A stretch of DNA of 64,000 nucleotides from assembly GCA_905331475.1 (NCBI GenBank), contig CAJNYU010003919.1, positions 1 to 64,000 on the forward strand. Direction: 5' to 3'. The notes under the pieces are model-generated. The model was given only the letters and a program-made list of their open reading frames with translations. It made no database searches and was not told where the DNA came from. The translations under genes were made by a program, and so were the position numbers. Below, piece after piece: positions 1-13,372 of this stretch (the first letter of the stretch is position 1; every line of letters starts with the position of its first letter). The stretch is from Rotaria socialis (lineage: Eukaryota > Rotifera > Eurotatoria > Philodinida > Philodinidae).

Positions 1-1655
1 AAAAAAGAAAAATATCGCCTTAGATTATATATCGAGTGTCTACTGTTCGTCGCGATCGACCGGGATATATGTAGACAATATAAGATGATATTTATTATGA
101 TGATACAATACTTTCTATACTGATAACTATTTAAATGACAGAAAATTTCACTGTCTTGAATAAAAAGCATTTTATTCTAAATCATTGGTAATATTTGCTA
201 TTGATTGTCAAGATTGCCAAAGATTGGCTTGATTGCAATCAGCTTTTTCTCCCTTGACAAGTTAACTATCTTAAAAGAACTACTTCTTAACGAACATGCT
301 GGCTTCGTTTGTGTTAAAATTTTTTACCTAGATACTTGCTTTTTTAGACAAAGAAATTGGTTTTACAGGCGATAATTAATTTTTGTGAATTTATACTGAA
401 GAGCACGTTTCTGATTAAAAAGACAGCATTCAAATTTAAAATTCGAATGTCAAACGCATGATGAAAAAAATAAGAGCATTCTCATATGTGATCAACATAG
501 AAATATTTAACACTTAATAAACCATTCATAAAAGAATTTCTTTATCAACAAAGAAGTTTCCGATGTTGTTCGTTGTTTATGACGTACTTAAAAAGAAAGC
601 TAACTTGTCAGACCCTGCTAATTTTTTCTTCGTTTAAAAAAAAAGACTTAAGATAAAACAATTGACTATCAATTAGTCAACTAATGAAAAGATAGTCACC
701 AATAAACTGATTATACTATCAATTATCAGACAGAAAGTGTTATTGTTATTTTTCTTTTTCTTCCGTAGAATAACACATAAATATACGTTATTGTATTCTA
801 TGTAAGTCATTCAATTCAATCGGCGAGTAGATAATAAGTAAGCATCTATTTTAAAAATAATGTATTTACTTTTCAGGGGTGTTGCATTACAATGCACAAG
901 GTTTAACAATGCATTACAATTACAATGAAATCATTATTATTACTATTGCTGTTTTTTCTCATAACAACTCTTCTTAAAACGCTGAGACTAACCTATTCAT
1001 TTTTCTCTTTTTTTGAATGTATTATCATCTATCAATGACAACCAACCAGTCCTGATATCAAAAATAAAAATATGTCGGTATAAAACACAATAAATTAATT
1101 TCTTTTTGTGTCTAACTCTAGAGGTGTTATAATGATGTCAAATTACAATGCAATTATAGCTTATTTTCTTTTTTGTTTTAAATAACTTCAGAACAAAATA
1201 ACTTACTTATAACTTCTTCTCATTTAGATTGTTCAAAAAAACTATTCGACGAAATTAAAATTCAATTAAACACTAAAATAACATGAGATGAGACGAGATG
1301 AGAATGAGCGATTGAGTTGAGTCGAAAAAATAATTATTATTCCGGAGGGATTATTACAAGTTAAAATTTATTTTTAACGCAAAAAAATTACAAAGCAAAA
1401 AAAGAGCCACTCATTGTTACTAGCAACGGCAAAATAGTGTAGAACTAAGAAGGCCTTTTCATGTACACGAGGTCACCGTCGTCGTATTAGTGCGTCATAC
1501 CTTGTGCACATTGCCCTACCAGTCTGGCGTAGTCCACTCCATGTGTACCTGTTTCATGACCATCGGGCTCTTCCTTGTCGCGCGCGCGACTATTAACCAT
1601 TAACTAATAATCATTTAAACTATTTTATTAGGCGAATACTAGGGAAAATAAACAT
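1..1655. other. Intergenic, downstream of the ART-TPR gene
   Basis: This is AT-rich sequence without a convincing gene on either strand. It holds a short run of GAGATGA-like repeats near 1286-1312 and a somewhat GC-richer stretch around 1480-1590 with a CGCGCGCG core. No RNA gene or regulatory element could be identified. Confidence 0.5.
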
Positions 1656-4491
1656 TTACAACTTCTTTTTCACTGCTGCTATACTATTCATTACGTTCTT
1701 AATGCTGGGATGTGTTGAAGGAAGTCACTTTCGAAAAAAAACAAGTGCTTTTTCTAGATAGGAATATGCTGTCGAGTATTCACCCATATTGTAATACACT
1801 AGACCTATGTTGTTGTACGATTCAGCAAAATCGGGATGATTCTCAGGCAGAGATATATCTCTGATTTCGAGTGATTTTTCGTAAAATTCAAGTGCTTTCG
1901 CGTATTCACCCATGCTGTTGTAGGCTAGACCGATGTTGTTGTAGGAAGTACCCAAATTCGGATCATTCGCAGGCAGGGATATTTCCCAGATTTTATTTTA
2001 TTTTTCCTAAAATTCAAGTGCTTTCGGGTAATCGCCCACCTCATTGTACACTGAGCCAATAGAGCAATATGAAGTACCCAAATCGGAATGATTTGGAGGC
2101 AGAGATATTTCTCTGATTTTGAGCGATTTTTCGTAAAATTCAAGTGCTTGCTGGTATTTGCCCATGCTGTTGTACACGACACCAATAGAGCTATATGAAG
2201 CAGCCAAATCGGGATGATTCGGGGGCAGAGATATTTCCCCTATTTTGAGTGATTTTTCTAGATACGAATGTGCTGTCGAGTATTCACCCATATTGTAATA
2301 CACTAGACCTATGTTGTTGTACGATTCAGCGAAATCGGGATGATTCTCAGGCAGAGATATATCTCTGATTTCGAGTGATTTTTCGTAAAATTCAAGTGCT
2401 TTCGCGTATTCACCCATGATTTTGTACGCTAGACCGATGTTGTNACACTAGACCTATGTTGTTGTACGATTCAGCGAAATCGGGATGATTCTCAGGCAGA
2501 GATATATCTCTGATTTCGAGTGATTTTTCATAAAATTCAAGTGCTTTCGCGTATTCACCCATGCTGTTGTACGCTAGACCGATGTTGTTGTAGGACGTAG
2601 CCAAATCAGGATGATTCGCAGGCAGAGATATTTCCCAGATTTTGAGTGATTTTTCTAGAAGCGGAAGTGCTTTCGAGTATTCACCCATGTTTTGATACAG
2701 TTGACCGATGTTGTTGTTGGAAGTAGCCAAGGAGGGATGATTCGGGGGCAGAGATATTTCCCTTATTTTGAGTGCTTTTTCTAGAAGTGGAAGTGCTTTC
2801 GAGTATTCACCCATGTTTTGATACACAGTGCCGATGTTGTTGTAGGAACTGGCCAAATTGGGATGATTTGGAGGCAGAGATATTTCCATGATTTTATTTG
2901 CTTTTTCTTGAAGTGGAAGTGCTTTCGAGTTTTCGCCCATATTTTTATACACTCCACCGATGTTAGCATAAGTAGCAGCCAATGAAGGATCATCTTCTTG
3001 AATAGTGTTCCGCTTGATTTCGAGTGATTTTTCGTAGAATTTAGCTGCTTCTGGGTATTTGCCTTGCTGGTCTTTCAACCATCCAAGCTGGTGATAGATA
3101 ATTGCTCTCTCGGTATCAGTAGAGGCAATCTCGAGTAATTCATTGTACAGCTCTTCAGCTGGATCGAAATGTCCCACTCGGAGCATCAATGTACCCATTC
3201 GGTACCATCCTGTGCCGCCAATCTCCTCTTTGATACGATTGGTCAGAGCAGAAAGTTGCTGATCATTATCATCAGTAATAGCCAAGTGTACTTCCCAAGG
3301 ACGTTTGTCCTTTACCGTCTGGTTAATTTCAACGACTCGAAAAACAGTGTGCATTGTAAAGAGGATTTCTTGTTCTGATCGAATAGCACTGTGTTCATCA
3401 ATCAAAGCGAATGGAGTATTCGAAGTTGATATTTTACTTTGATCAACAGTCATAATAAAAATAACGCCAACAATGTCTTCGTTCCTTCTCATAGAACGTT
3501 CAACAAATTTCATGCCCACTTTTGGTTCCATACTTGTTGATAGGAAATTATTGAACGACAGTAGACCACCTTTTGAATCTAGTAGATTCTGAAAATCTTC
3601 TTTGCTCATTCCCTGACCACGATAAACGGTAAATGATTTCTTGAATTTGGCCGATTGTTCCTGATGCAATTGTTCCAGTTGACGATGAAGACTTCGAATA
3701 AAAAAGCCTAATTTGACCATCGCTTCCATATCAAGCGATCGTAACCCACGATTAAGCATGCCATATAGAAACATTTCACGTGTATACCACCAAACCGGTG
3801 ATTTCTGGTGGTATTTGTGCTTTAATTCATTTATTTGTGCTGCAGGAATATCTTGTTGTTGGCAAAATTTCACTAAAGTGTTCATAGATTTTTCGTCATC
3901 ATCATCATCGATTTCTAATATAATATCTTTAAAAATCACCGAGTACATATAAGTTGGCGGTAATTGATCAAGATTTTTTGGATCAGAGCCTGTTGCTCCT
4001 TCTGTCACCGTTTGCTTCGGAACGAAGCTCATTGGAATTGAATCATGATCACACTCATGGGCGACCTCTTTCAGCGATTCACATATCGACTTGATGGAGG
4101 TGAAAACACCTCGAATCTTTGGCCAATCTTTTGCCCATGGTTCATGGTGCGCCTTGTTGCCACAAAAGATGTAAATGGCATCCACTTTTGGCATACCATG
4201 AATGTCACTTACGAGGCTTTGTCCTAAAGCACCAGATGAAATGACGAAAGCTTTTCCATCGTCCATTTCATTGAGGAACTCGATACACCCTTCGGGTGTT
4301 GTGCACATATTCACTTCACTTACCGCTGCGCGCAATTGTGCCAGCGTATTACGGCAGTCTTCGATGTTTTCATCGATGTTGCCATCTACCCAAATAACCA
4401 AATAATTTTGAACCATACGACGTCTTAGGCGCATGGCACCTGATGATGCAGTTGATGTTAGAATAGTTGAGTTGGGTTGTTTTTCGCCCAT
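1656..4491 (-). CDS. ADP-ribosyltransferase with C-terminal TPR repeats
   Basis: This is a large minus-strand gene starting at the ATG at 4491. The first ~150 residues are an N-terminal domain common in bdelloid ART proteins. A mono-ADP-ribosyltransferase fold of the arginine-specific R-S-E type follows: the VYRGQG strand carries the Arg, FLSTS the Ser motif and SEQEILF the catalytic E-x-E. Such enzymes transfer ADP-ribose from NAD to proteins. After it come many 42-residue TPR units of the kinesin-light-chain type (YNNIG, MGEYSKAL, LPPNHP), encoded by near-identical 126-bp DNA repeats. An assembly N lies in this array at 2444 and the array is not one continuous frame. Beyond it, the recognisable family C-terminus ends at 1656. 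The copy is therefore either mis-assembled in its repeats or disrupted in a few places. No intron is evident. Domain identity is firm; gene integrity is not. Confidence 0.8.
1725..2990 (-). repeat. 126-bp tandem repeats encoding TPR units
   Basis: Roughly ten DNA units of about 126 bp each encode one 42-residue TPR. Some are almost identical: the segments at about 1796-1885, 2290-2378 and 2445-2530 share nearly every base. Such similarity makes collapse or expansion during assembly likely, and the N at 2444 sits at a unit junction. Confidence 0.8.
2444..2444. other. Assembly N within TPR array
   Basis: A single ambiguous base separates two segments that both match the same TPR unit. This is the pattern of a contig join inside a tandem repeat. 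The number of TPR units and the frame across this point should not be trusted. Confidence 0.8.
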
Positions 4492-5611
4492 AGTGTGCAG
4501 TGTCTGTTACGTGATCAATAATCGAGAATCGTGAGAATTGTTCTGTTATTTAGGCAGTAACTATTATTTCTATTGATATAGTCGGTTCCTTATCTTGTTT
4601 TTCTAAATATTTCACAACATAAAATGCTTATGTTTCGTTTTACTTTACTGACAGTCACTAATAAACTCTACATAGCCTCACAATTGAAAATATCGTTATC
4701 AGTAAATAAGCAAGCAAACGAGGGAAAAAATCAACAGCGTCATTTTTGTAGTTTTACTATTTCCAATTCTCGTTTGTTTTTCATCTATAAGATAAGCTGA
4801 GTGAAATTGTGTTATATGTCTTATCTTTTGTCTTGCTTATTGTTGACTGACTCTTTCAGTATGCAAATTTTTCTTTATCTAACAAGAATGAAGAACACAA
4901 TAGTGTCGTTAGTTTGATTGTTGTCCTTCTGTTTGCAGTGGATTTGGTCACGTTGAGAATAAAAACTCAACAGAATGTAAATTGAATTAACCTTAAGTAA
5001 CACACGAGAATATCTCTATTTCTTAAATAAGGTGCTGTCATACTTAAAGAGATGCATTCAAGAAAAGAAAACTGTTCATACTGTGCATTTTAGCTCGCAA
5101 CTGGTGGATTTTTATTCATTTGAGATAAAAGAAAAACGTTAATTGTTAAATTGTAACATACTTTTGGAAAAATCTATCTTGATTTTCCGAGTAACGCAGA
5201 AAACAAGCTGAAATTTTATGATCATAAATATGAAAGCAAATCTCTGAAAAGATAGAGAATTATATTTCATCGAATTTCAGTAATGGGTATGATTCAATTT
5301 AAAGTATCATTGGTATACTTACTTTAAAAGATTTTAATACAAAAGATTTCTATGAAATTCAATGTCAATTTAGTAACATACACGAACAATGGAAATACAG
5401 AGTAGAATTATTGATTAGATATCATTCACATAACACATTATTAAAGTAATGAAGTTAATATATTATCAGATTAGATCTTATAGCAATTACTAAAAAAATG
5501 ACAGAAATCATATATAAACTACTCTAAAAAGTAATAAACTGAAAACAGTGATTGAAATCTCGTATCTACATGTTGATTCAGTATTCTGTTTTGTTGGTGT
5601 GAATGCTATTC

Positions 5612-5855
5612 TTGATCACCGTTATCGCCATAATCATGTGCTAAATGCAGAGGTGAATCAGGACTAGTTTATATCAATTCTAATCCTGAACGACGATGAC
5701 CAGCTGAATCTGGTTGAGATTTTTCATCCTCCCATGTTTTAAAATGCATTGGCTGTTCAAGATTTTCAGTTGACTCGTGTAGCATTCGAAGACACATCAT
5801 AAATAATGATAAGATTACATAGTAATTGTGGAACGGGGTGAAATAATATTAAAAC
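5612..5855 (-). pseudogene. Possible decayed C-terminal exon of a membrane protein
   Basis: Reading the minus strand from about 5855, one frame gives a hydrophobic segment (YVILSLFMMCLRML) followed by an acidic and polar tail (ENLEQPMHFKTWEDEKSQ) resembling the cytoplasmic end of a channel or transporter. After one in-frame stop the same frame continues in similar style to a second stop near 5612. Codon choice fits the coding genes of the window. No upstream exon with a clear splice site was found, so this is probably a relic or a chance frame. The family was not recognised. Confidence 0.3.
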
Positions 5856-8800
5856 TTCAGAAGCAAATCTTGTCAATTGAGAAGTAAAAATACATTTTCG
5901 ATCAAAATGAAAAGCTAATTCACCTGTTCGAAATAAAGAACCTATGAGACTAAAGTTTATACTACTTTCATAAATAAGTAATATAATATTTTTATGTTAA
6001 GTATAGACAAGGGAACCTTTCCAAGTCTAAAATTTAACTCTATTCATTCAAATGATCTTAGTGAGCAAATCAAAGTGTCTGCGATAACTCAATTTTCCAA
6101 ACTTCGCTCAGATTAAACGATTCGATGATGTTTATTAATGCTGGAAAATTTCTGTTCCAACGATAGTACTCAACAATGTTACATTTACAGACACTGAAAT
6201 TCTTTGGATTTCATGTCAATATGACATTTCAAATATGATGATGTATTTTTGGTTTGATTTTTGAAATTGTATCTGATTGATGATTCGAATTGATTCACTA
6301 ATGCATGTATCTATAATCCTTCTAAAGTACTCAACTCAGGTACAAAAAATTACTGTTCTCCATGCTCTTTTACTTAATTTAATTAAATCATCAATATACA
6401 ACATATTTATTTTTATTAAGGTTTGAAAAAATCTATCGATCTAGTAACATTAACAATAGCTCATCCGTATGAATATAATTTTTACAAACTATTTCTTTAA
6501 ATATAGTCTTATAAGAAAAGAAAGTATTTTTCTACATTCGAATTTCAAATAAATATGTTGCTACTAAAAATAATTGGCTACTTTAGAAAAATGCTAAATT
6601 GAAGATAAATAAATAATCGAAAATATGTGTTCATAGTGAGAACTTCGAATTTTTGTTTTTTATCATAGCCAATAGCGATTTGAGGATGTTTTGTGGAATT
6701 CAACAGAAAACACGAACTAATACTCAAATAAGTTATCTAAAGGTTTCGCTTTTTGTTAATCTGTGTATAGAGAACAGAAGTGTAATAGAAAGAAAGGCAG
6801 TACAGTCTGATATATCTATTTCAAATAGCCTGGAATTTCAACGAAGTAAAAGAGTGAATTGTAACTCTTTTGTGTTGAATACTATCATCGCCGTGTATAA
6901 ATACTTACTCGTATTCAATCCATGAACAGTAGTTAGAATATTAATTCTTTAGATGTAGGTGATTTATTGAATGTTCATGTTTAATTTATGGCACTACAAT
7001 AAAATTTTATTCCATCTAATTGTAAACTTCAATGAGACTCGTGTGTTCTAATTTGGAAGTATTTTCGTATCGGTGATCTAGTTCACGTTTTATTTTTACA
7101 TTTCATATCTAAGATAAATTACTTTTGTACAGCATGATTCACTTATTTTTGTTCGTTTTCTTCAATTTACTGTAGTTTCATAAAAGTGATTACATGCAAG
7201 TTTTGCATACTTATATTTTACTCAGATCAAGATTTTTTCTAAGCTGGAGAAGAAAATAAACTTTTGCTGTTGAATTTTTCTATGATATCGAATGTATCTA
7301 TAGAACTCGATAACTACAACAGATTAAAATTAGATAAATCAATACAGTAACTGTTGTTCTATTCAACTATATATTACTGAGAAATACTCTAATAATTGGA
7401 TGGCTATAATTTACTCGACGAAAGTCATCTGTTGAACGTTTTTTTTAGGAATGGAATGGGCGACAAATGAATAATTTGATAGAAAAATTGAATAAAATGT
7501 GTAAAAAAAAGTAAATCATCCTGTATCTGAGAACAATACAATGTTGAGACTTCGAACTTGATAAATATAGCTCGACTCATAACTAACCACGCGTACTAAT
7601 TCAAAAAAACAACATAAAGAGAGATCAATAGCTATCAAGTGACGTACTAGTCTGAAGAAGTAAAATATGACAATCAGTGTGAGTGATCATAGTAAAAAGA
7701 GGGATGAAAACAAATTCAACGTTTCTTTCAGTTTATCTTTTCATTGATCATATATATCAGCAAGTCCAATAAATTGCTTTTAGAATAAATGTCTTCATCG
7801 TTTCTCTCGAATCGATTTCGTTGAATGAAAAAAGCAAGGCATTTCATTTCTATACAATATGCACACAAATACATCAGGCAGATTCGCATCTAGATGCATG
7901 ACATGTATGATGAGTTTAATGAGAATTTTAGGTCGCGTATTGCGAACATCAAGATAATATCTGACAGAATTTCTAGGGCGAACAGATTTCAAGTCTTCTT
8001 TTTCGTAGGAGTATCTATCAAATACTAGAAAACTAGCTGAATTATTTAATTGTGCTTATAAATAAATAGAACACGCAGAATATCTGTATTGGTGCTATTG
8101 ATTTCAACGATACTCTTTTCGTAAGAATATGGTATCTTCATCATATGAGACAATTACTTGACTCTTTTATAAAAAAAAAACTGGCATAGTTGATGGGTAT
8201 GGATCAAGTTGTAATCATAAGAAAGTTCTAGAAAATGACATCGGATATATGGGACTGTATGTCGCATAAGTAATAGTAAATAACGGAAATATTTATCTTG
8301 TATTTTTGTTGCTGTTGATATGAATGTCTCTGGCTATAGACTAGCGTCTAAAATTAAAGAGTCATCCTTCAGACTGGTACCATATTGCTTCTACAATACT
8401 ATTTCTATTGAGATTAGCATTCATCGGTGTCTTAAGATAGAAAAGTAGAAACACAGAGAAAGATCAACAAATACGAAGTCCTATTTACTTTGTTATTTTG
8501 TGAGACATTCGCAGGCTGCTGCGCTCCATAGATAAATCAAAGGAAAATTATAAATAAATGCAAATCACCATATTGTTTGGTAACATGTCGGCAATGGATT
8601 CGAGTGTCAGGGAATGCTAGAATAAGTTCTCTCGTTGCTATTTTCACTTATTTCAGCTAAATCTTTTTTTGAAAAGATTCTCCATCTGATTCCCAACAAA
8701 CGAATCCAATAGAACAAAATAGAAAAACTTCATTCTAGCAATATACTTATTAGAGTAATATTGTCAGTATAGAATATTGATATCCTGTTTCGATGGATTT

Positions 8801-11015
8801 TTATGACGAAATCTTATTGTGTACAAGGAGTTATCTAACGAAAGAAAAAACTTTTCTTTTTATTTAAGAAAAGAATTTACACGAGAAGAAAGTTTCATTT
8901 TGAAAATTCTTAAATATACAAATAAAATAGATCTTCACCAAGTTGAAACATCAATCACGCATTAATACTCCAGCAAAATTTTAGTCTTTACTTTTATGGG
9001 ATGCGTGTTCATTTCTCCAGAGAATCAAATGTTGAATATTTTGAAAAAAAATTCAGTTCAAAGTCCTCTACGAGTAATCAGTCTACCTGAAAGAGCAAAT
9101 TTCGTCTTTGGCTAGAAAAATACCTACATATCTGTACTATATCGGTTTGTGCTAGTTCATGGTTTTCATTATTGGAAAGTTTTTGTTTTCTCCATCATCA
9201 CTAACTCTCTCTGTGCTGGTTACTATAAAAGCCTTATGTCTGCTTGACCAAATACCAGTATCGATTTTTTTATCGCTGCTCTACAGATAAAAAGACTTTT
9301 GTCGAAATCAATTTGTATCGCTACTTCATCTTATTCTCAATTATTGAGAAAATTCCATTCGTGCTTCGCATCGCATTTTGTATTCTGGTGAAACTCGAAT
9401 ACCATCTAGTATGAATTTGTTTTCGAAGTAGAAGATCCAACAGAACCTAGATCCAAAAGCCCAATGAGAAAACTCATAAATCTTACTACTGTTACTTTCT
9501 TTAATAATACTTGACTCTTTTCATTCGATAATTGATATCTTTTTCGCCCAGATTTCGGTAGATTAAATTATTAGAACAAAACCAATCGTGGAAAATGACA
9601 TCGCGTAGTTACAGGTATTATAGTTAAACGTGTTTGATTTCATGTAATCTTCATACTGTATTCAGTTCGTATCAGCTAACACCAGTCAATGAAATAAGCA
9701 CAAGTAATCGAACCTATCACCCATCGAACTTTACAAAACAAAATATAAGAAAACAAATAAGAAATAATAGCTTTTTCGGATTCACATTAGTCATGAACAC
9801 ATAGATATATAAAATGATTAATTTCCCCTATAATTAGATTTCACTTGAAAATCTCAATTGAGAAATCGAAAACTACATATACTTACAATAGATTATTTAA
9901 CTATTGCAGAAATTATTATGTTTATTTCAATTTAGATAGACGTTGTGCATTTCTGCACATGAATAATACAGCTCTTATTCTAATGATTACAAATTGACAA
10001 CTATTTGCTTGAAAACACACGTATCTTTTAATCAAACAGGAAATATGATATTCACATAAAATAACTTATAAAGCTTTCAATAAACGTCATTTAAATAATT
10101 TTTCAGAACTGCAAAATTCGAAAAAGATTAATATAAAAGAATTGGATAGAAAAGTTACTACAGAAGGACAGACCAATCTATAAAGTTTTGGTTTATTAAA
10201 TTTTCAACAGAAGACCTTTTAAAATATTTAAAGATTTTACTCTCATTTTTGCAGCTTTCGACGAGAAGTTTCTACATATAACTTTCATGAAACGAATAAT
10301 TTTTCTTTCATTATGAAAAAGCATATTTTTTATCGATTTACTGGTTTCTTCGCATTATAATATCTCAGTGTCGGGAAGCAATTTATTCCAAACAAGGTAT
10401 ATATGAACGAGTAAATTCTGGCATAAATATATTTCACTTACTAGGTTTTATCTTATTTTGTTCAGCTAAAAGTGTTACTCTAATAGGTCGATCTTATCAT
10501 CAACCTGCACAATAGTAAAACCAAAACATGCCTAATAAAGAAGTTCTATAATTTTTTGTCTTCAAAATAATTAACTGTGATAAATAATATAAGACTTTTC
10601 TAAGACGAAATTTGTACAAAATTCATGTAAATTCAACATGACTTTCCCGAAAATGCAACAACAGCTGAAGGATATTTTCTATTGGTGATTTTAGCTGATA
10701 TTCATAGTGTATAATTTATTTATTTCTAAATGAACTTCCATCTTGACCATTTGTATTATTATTATGATTGCTGATGTAGAGATTCATGTTATACGAAGAC
10801 AAAAGTATACCGTTGGTTTATTGTTATTTTCTTCAATTATATTATCATTCATACTTTCACTTTTAAAGATAGCCTCACGACGAGATTTTTGGTTGATTAT
10901 CTAGTGTCATTTAACATCGAAGAGGCTAAACTATATGACATGTACCATTCTGTTTAGTGTATCGTTCTCGTGGTCTTGATTTGAATCAATTAGATGATTT
11001 TCAGTACTATCCTCA

Positions 11016-11065
11016 AGGGTGTGGGTGTGGGTCTACCATGCATCATCATTTCACACCCATACCCT
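11016..11065. repeat. Telomere-like inverted hairpin (copy a)
   Basis: The left arm AGGGTGTGGGTGTGGG is followed by a ~20-nt loop and the right arm CACACCCATACCCT. The arms resemble the bdelloid telomere unit TGTGGG in opposite orientations. The flanking sequence is ordinary AT-rich DNA. Confidence 0.7.
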
Positions 11066-13116
11066 AGTGTACTTGAATGTTTATTTTCATATGAAGAATC
11101 TCCTGAAAAACCTAATATGTGTTTCTTGCTGCTCGTAAAAGTAGGAAATGAGTTGTAGATATTAATTGTATGTTACTTATATGACATGTTGCTAATTGTG
11201 TTTCATCAACGTACGACTTCATGACAGAAATAGTTGAGAAAGAATGGGTTGATTCGATATCTGATTTACTTTCTGTTAGGTTCACATTTAGAAGGTGAAA
11301 TTTTTGTGGTATTTCAACTCAATTTTCCGATAAACGAAGAAATTTTCTATCTAAGCTTTCGAGTAGTTTTCAGTAGTCTCGATACTTGAGGTTGTCAAGA
11401 ACATTCTTGATGGCGAGTCAATGATCGAGTTGTAAAGTCTATTTTTTATACATTCTAAATAGCTTCTGATTTGTGCAATAATGGTTATATCGGCAACACG
11501 ATAAATCAGTCGTCTATTTTCAACACAAGCAACACAGCAGTGAGAACAAGATAGACGTAAGAGAAATAATCTTTTATCTTACCGGCTATATCATTTCCTT
11601 TTGTTGCACAGAACAAACTTGACATAATGATATCAACAGTTTGAAATCTTATGGCTGTACAATATTCTCTATCGTCACTGTAATAACGTAATGGTAGTTA
11701 AAATAATGTCGAAGTTTACTCTCTCTCTATGTTTCTTCCTGCGAAGCGTCCAAGAAAAACACGATATGCAACTGCTCAGCGTGCCAAAGAACGAAAATAA
11801 ATAATGATGCGCTTCTCTGTCGTTAAAAGGAAAGATACAGCAAACGTAAAAACATTTGTTTGACTGCAACCCACTATTTACTGGTAAGGAACAATATCAT
11901 CTCCAACAAAGATACCGGATTTCGTTGCTTCTATTCAGATTAAAATGGAATATTGCAAACAGTATCTAATATCAGATATAACTCCCGAAGTGTTCGATGG
12001 AACGTTTAACCGATTAGTATTCGGAAAAAACACGACCACCCAAGAATAAGTATAACCAACATGACTGATTCGAATTTGTAACACGTGCAAAATACAATTC
12101 GTTGCGTTCACTAATAAAAGGATATACCTTCATTTAGTCCACATTTAATGTGTACAAGTAGTTTAACTAGCTCATTAAACAAATTAAGATGTTAGCATCG
12201 AGCTTTCGATAGAACAGAACTTGTTTCATGGATTTCTAGTGAACGAAGAAAAGCAAGACTGGAAAAAGTAGCTTTTTCATGCATTTTATCACTATAGTCT
12301 AGTATGGATTTGGAGGAACCTATCAGGAATTTCAAAAATTTAGCAAGGATTTGCAAGGATTTTTAAAAGAAATGAGCGACTGCGCAAGAGTACATTTCTA
12401 TTCAGTTAACCTTTATTCCTATAACATTCTATATTGCATTCTAATACTACAAATTTCGATACTCGTATCGTTATGCTACCACTGCTATACGGATACTGTT
12501 AGACATATATTAGAATAGTAGTCGTTCATATCAAGTCTTGTTTTTCTTTTTGATGAAAATCAGTATGCTTCCCAAAAAAAGTTTTTTTTTATGATCATTT
12601 ATTTATTAAATAAACACCATCGATTAGTCTATTCAAGATATTGTAATAGAGCGATAGAGTAATAAATACTCTATTTCACCAGTAGAGAAATGCCGGGCTT
12701 CTTTGACAACTCTAATAGATGAAAATAATTACATGATAATAAGACATTGACTTTTTCTGCTTTAACTGCATAGTGATATACCACCTCTCTTTTGATTCAG
12801 ATCCTTCAGAAACAAAAGTTTAATCGCTCAATAACTGATGTTTTATAATATTGAGCTGGAGTTCGACTACACACTTTAAATCAGCAGTGAAACTACTAGA
12901 ATGCAATTCTACATGCATCGTATTGTAAGCGGTGATGATGATAAATAGATCATGTGAACATTCAGTCAAGAAAATAGATGTTGGAACATACCGTATCTAA
13001 CTAGCTTTTAATCTAATTCAAATTCTATTTTCTGTTGATTCAAATTTCATAGCTCGTTTATCTAGAGATCTTTTCTCAAGACAGTAGCATTTTTCAAACT
13101 GAGTTTATTTTTGAGT

Positions 13117-13323
13117 ATGGCTACATCAACCAGTGCAACTCCGACTAAAGCAAAGCGTAAATTGGCACTAGTGATGGGAATCGGCAAATACCAAAATATC
13201 GTTTCATTGTCCAATCCAGAAAATGATGCCGATGATATAACATCTGAACTCGAAAGCATTACATTTAACACATGATAAGATGGATAGCGTTCTGGAGAGA
13301 TTCAAAAAGTCGATTCAACAAGG
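13117..13323 (+). pseudogene. Caspase-domain (peptidase C14) gene fragment
   Basis: From the ATG at 13117 the frame reads a short N-terminus and then KLALVMGIGKYQNIVSLSNP with ENDADDITSELESI. This is the first strand and helix of the caspase/metacaspase p20 fold (usual form: KLALVIGIGKY, L-N-P-ND-A-D, L-G-F). The frame stops at 13275. Homology resumes in another frame with HDKMDSVLERFKKSIQQG, giving one frameshift, and ends exactly where a telomere-like hairpin begins at 13320. The catalytic His and Cys regions are absent. This is a 5' remnant of a host gene, not functional as seen. Confidence 0.7.
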
Positions 13324-13372
13324 GTGTAGGTGTGTGTCTTGCTTATATGCCCTCACTCCCACACCCACACCC
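13320..13372. repeat. Telomere-like inverted hairpin (copy b)
   Basis: The left arm AAGGGTGTAGGTGTGTG and the right arm CTCCCACACCCACACCCC enclose a ~20-nt loop. It directly follows the last recognisable codon of the caspase fragment, and caspase homology does not resume beyond it. It therefore marks the breakpoint of that gene. Confidence 0.7.

Larger units (their letters stand above)
4492..13116. other. Gene-poor region of 8.6 kb
   Basis: This AT-rich stretch has no convincing intact gene. The listed contents are a possible decayed membrane-protein tail near 5612-5855 and a telomere-like hairpin at 11016-11065. Its open frames are short, lack family motifs and show no matching splice signals. 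The stretch 4492-4900 upstream of the ART start should contain that gene's promoter, but no motif stands out. Confidence 0.5.

Noticed and set aside
1480-1590. GC-richer stretch with coding-like minus-strand codons
   Set aside because: Too short and interrupted to assign; no family recognised with confidence.
6061-6190. Minus-strand frame with coding-like wording (IVEYYRWNRNFPALINIIES)
   Set aside because: Short, no neighbouring exon, no recognisable family; could be chance in AT-rich DNA.
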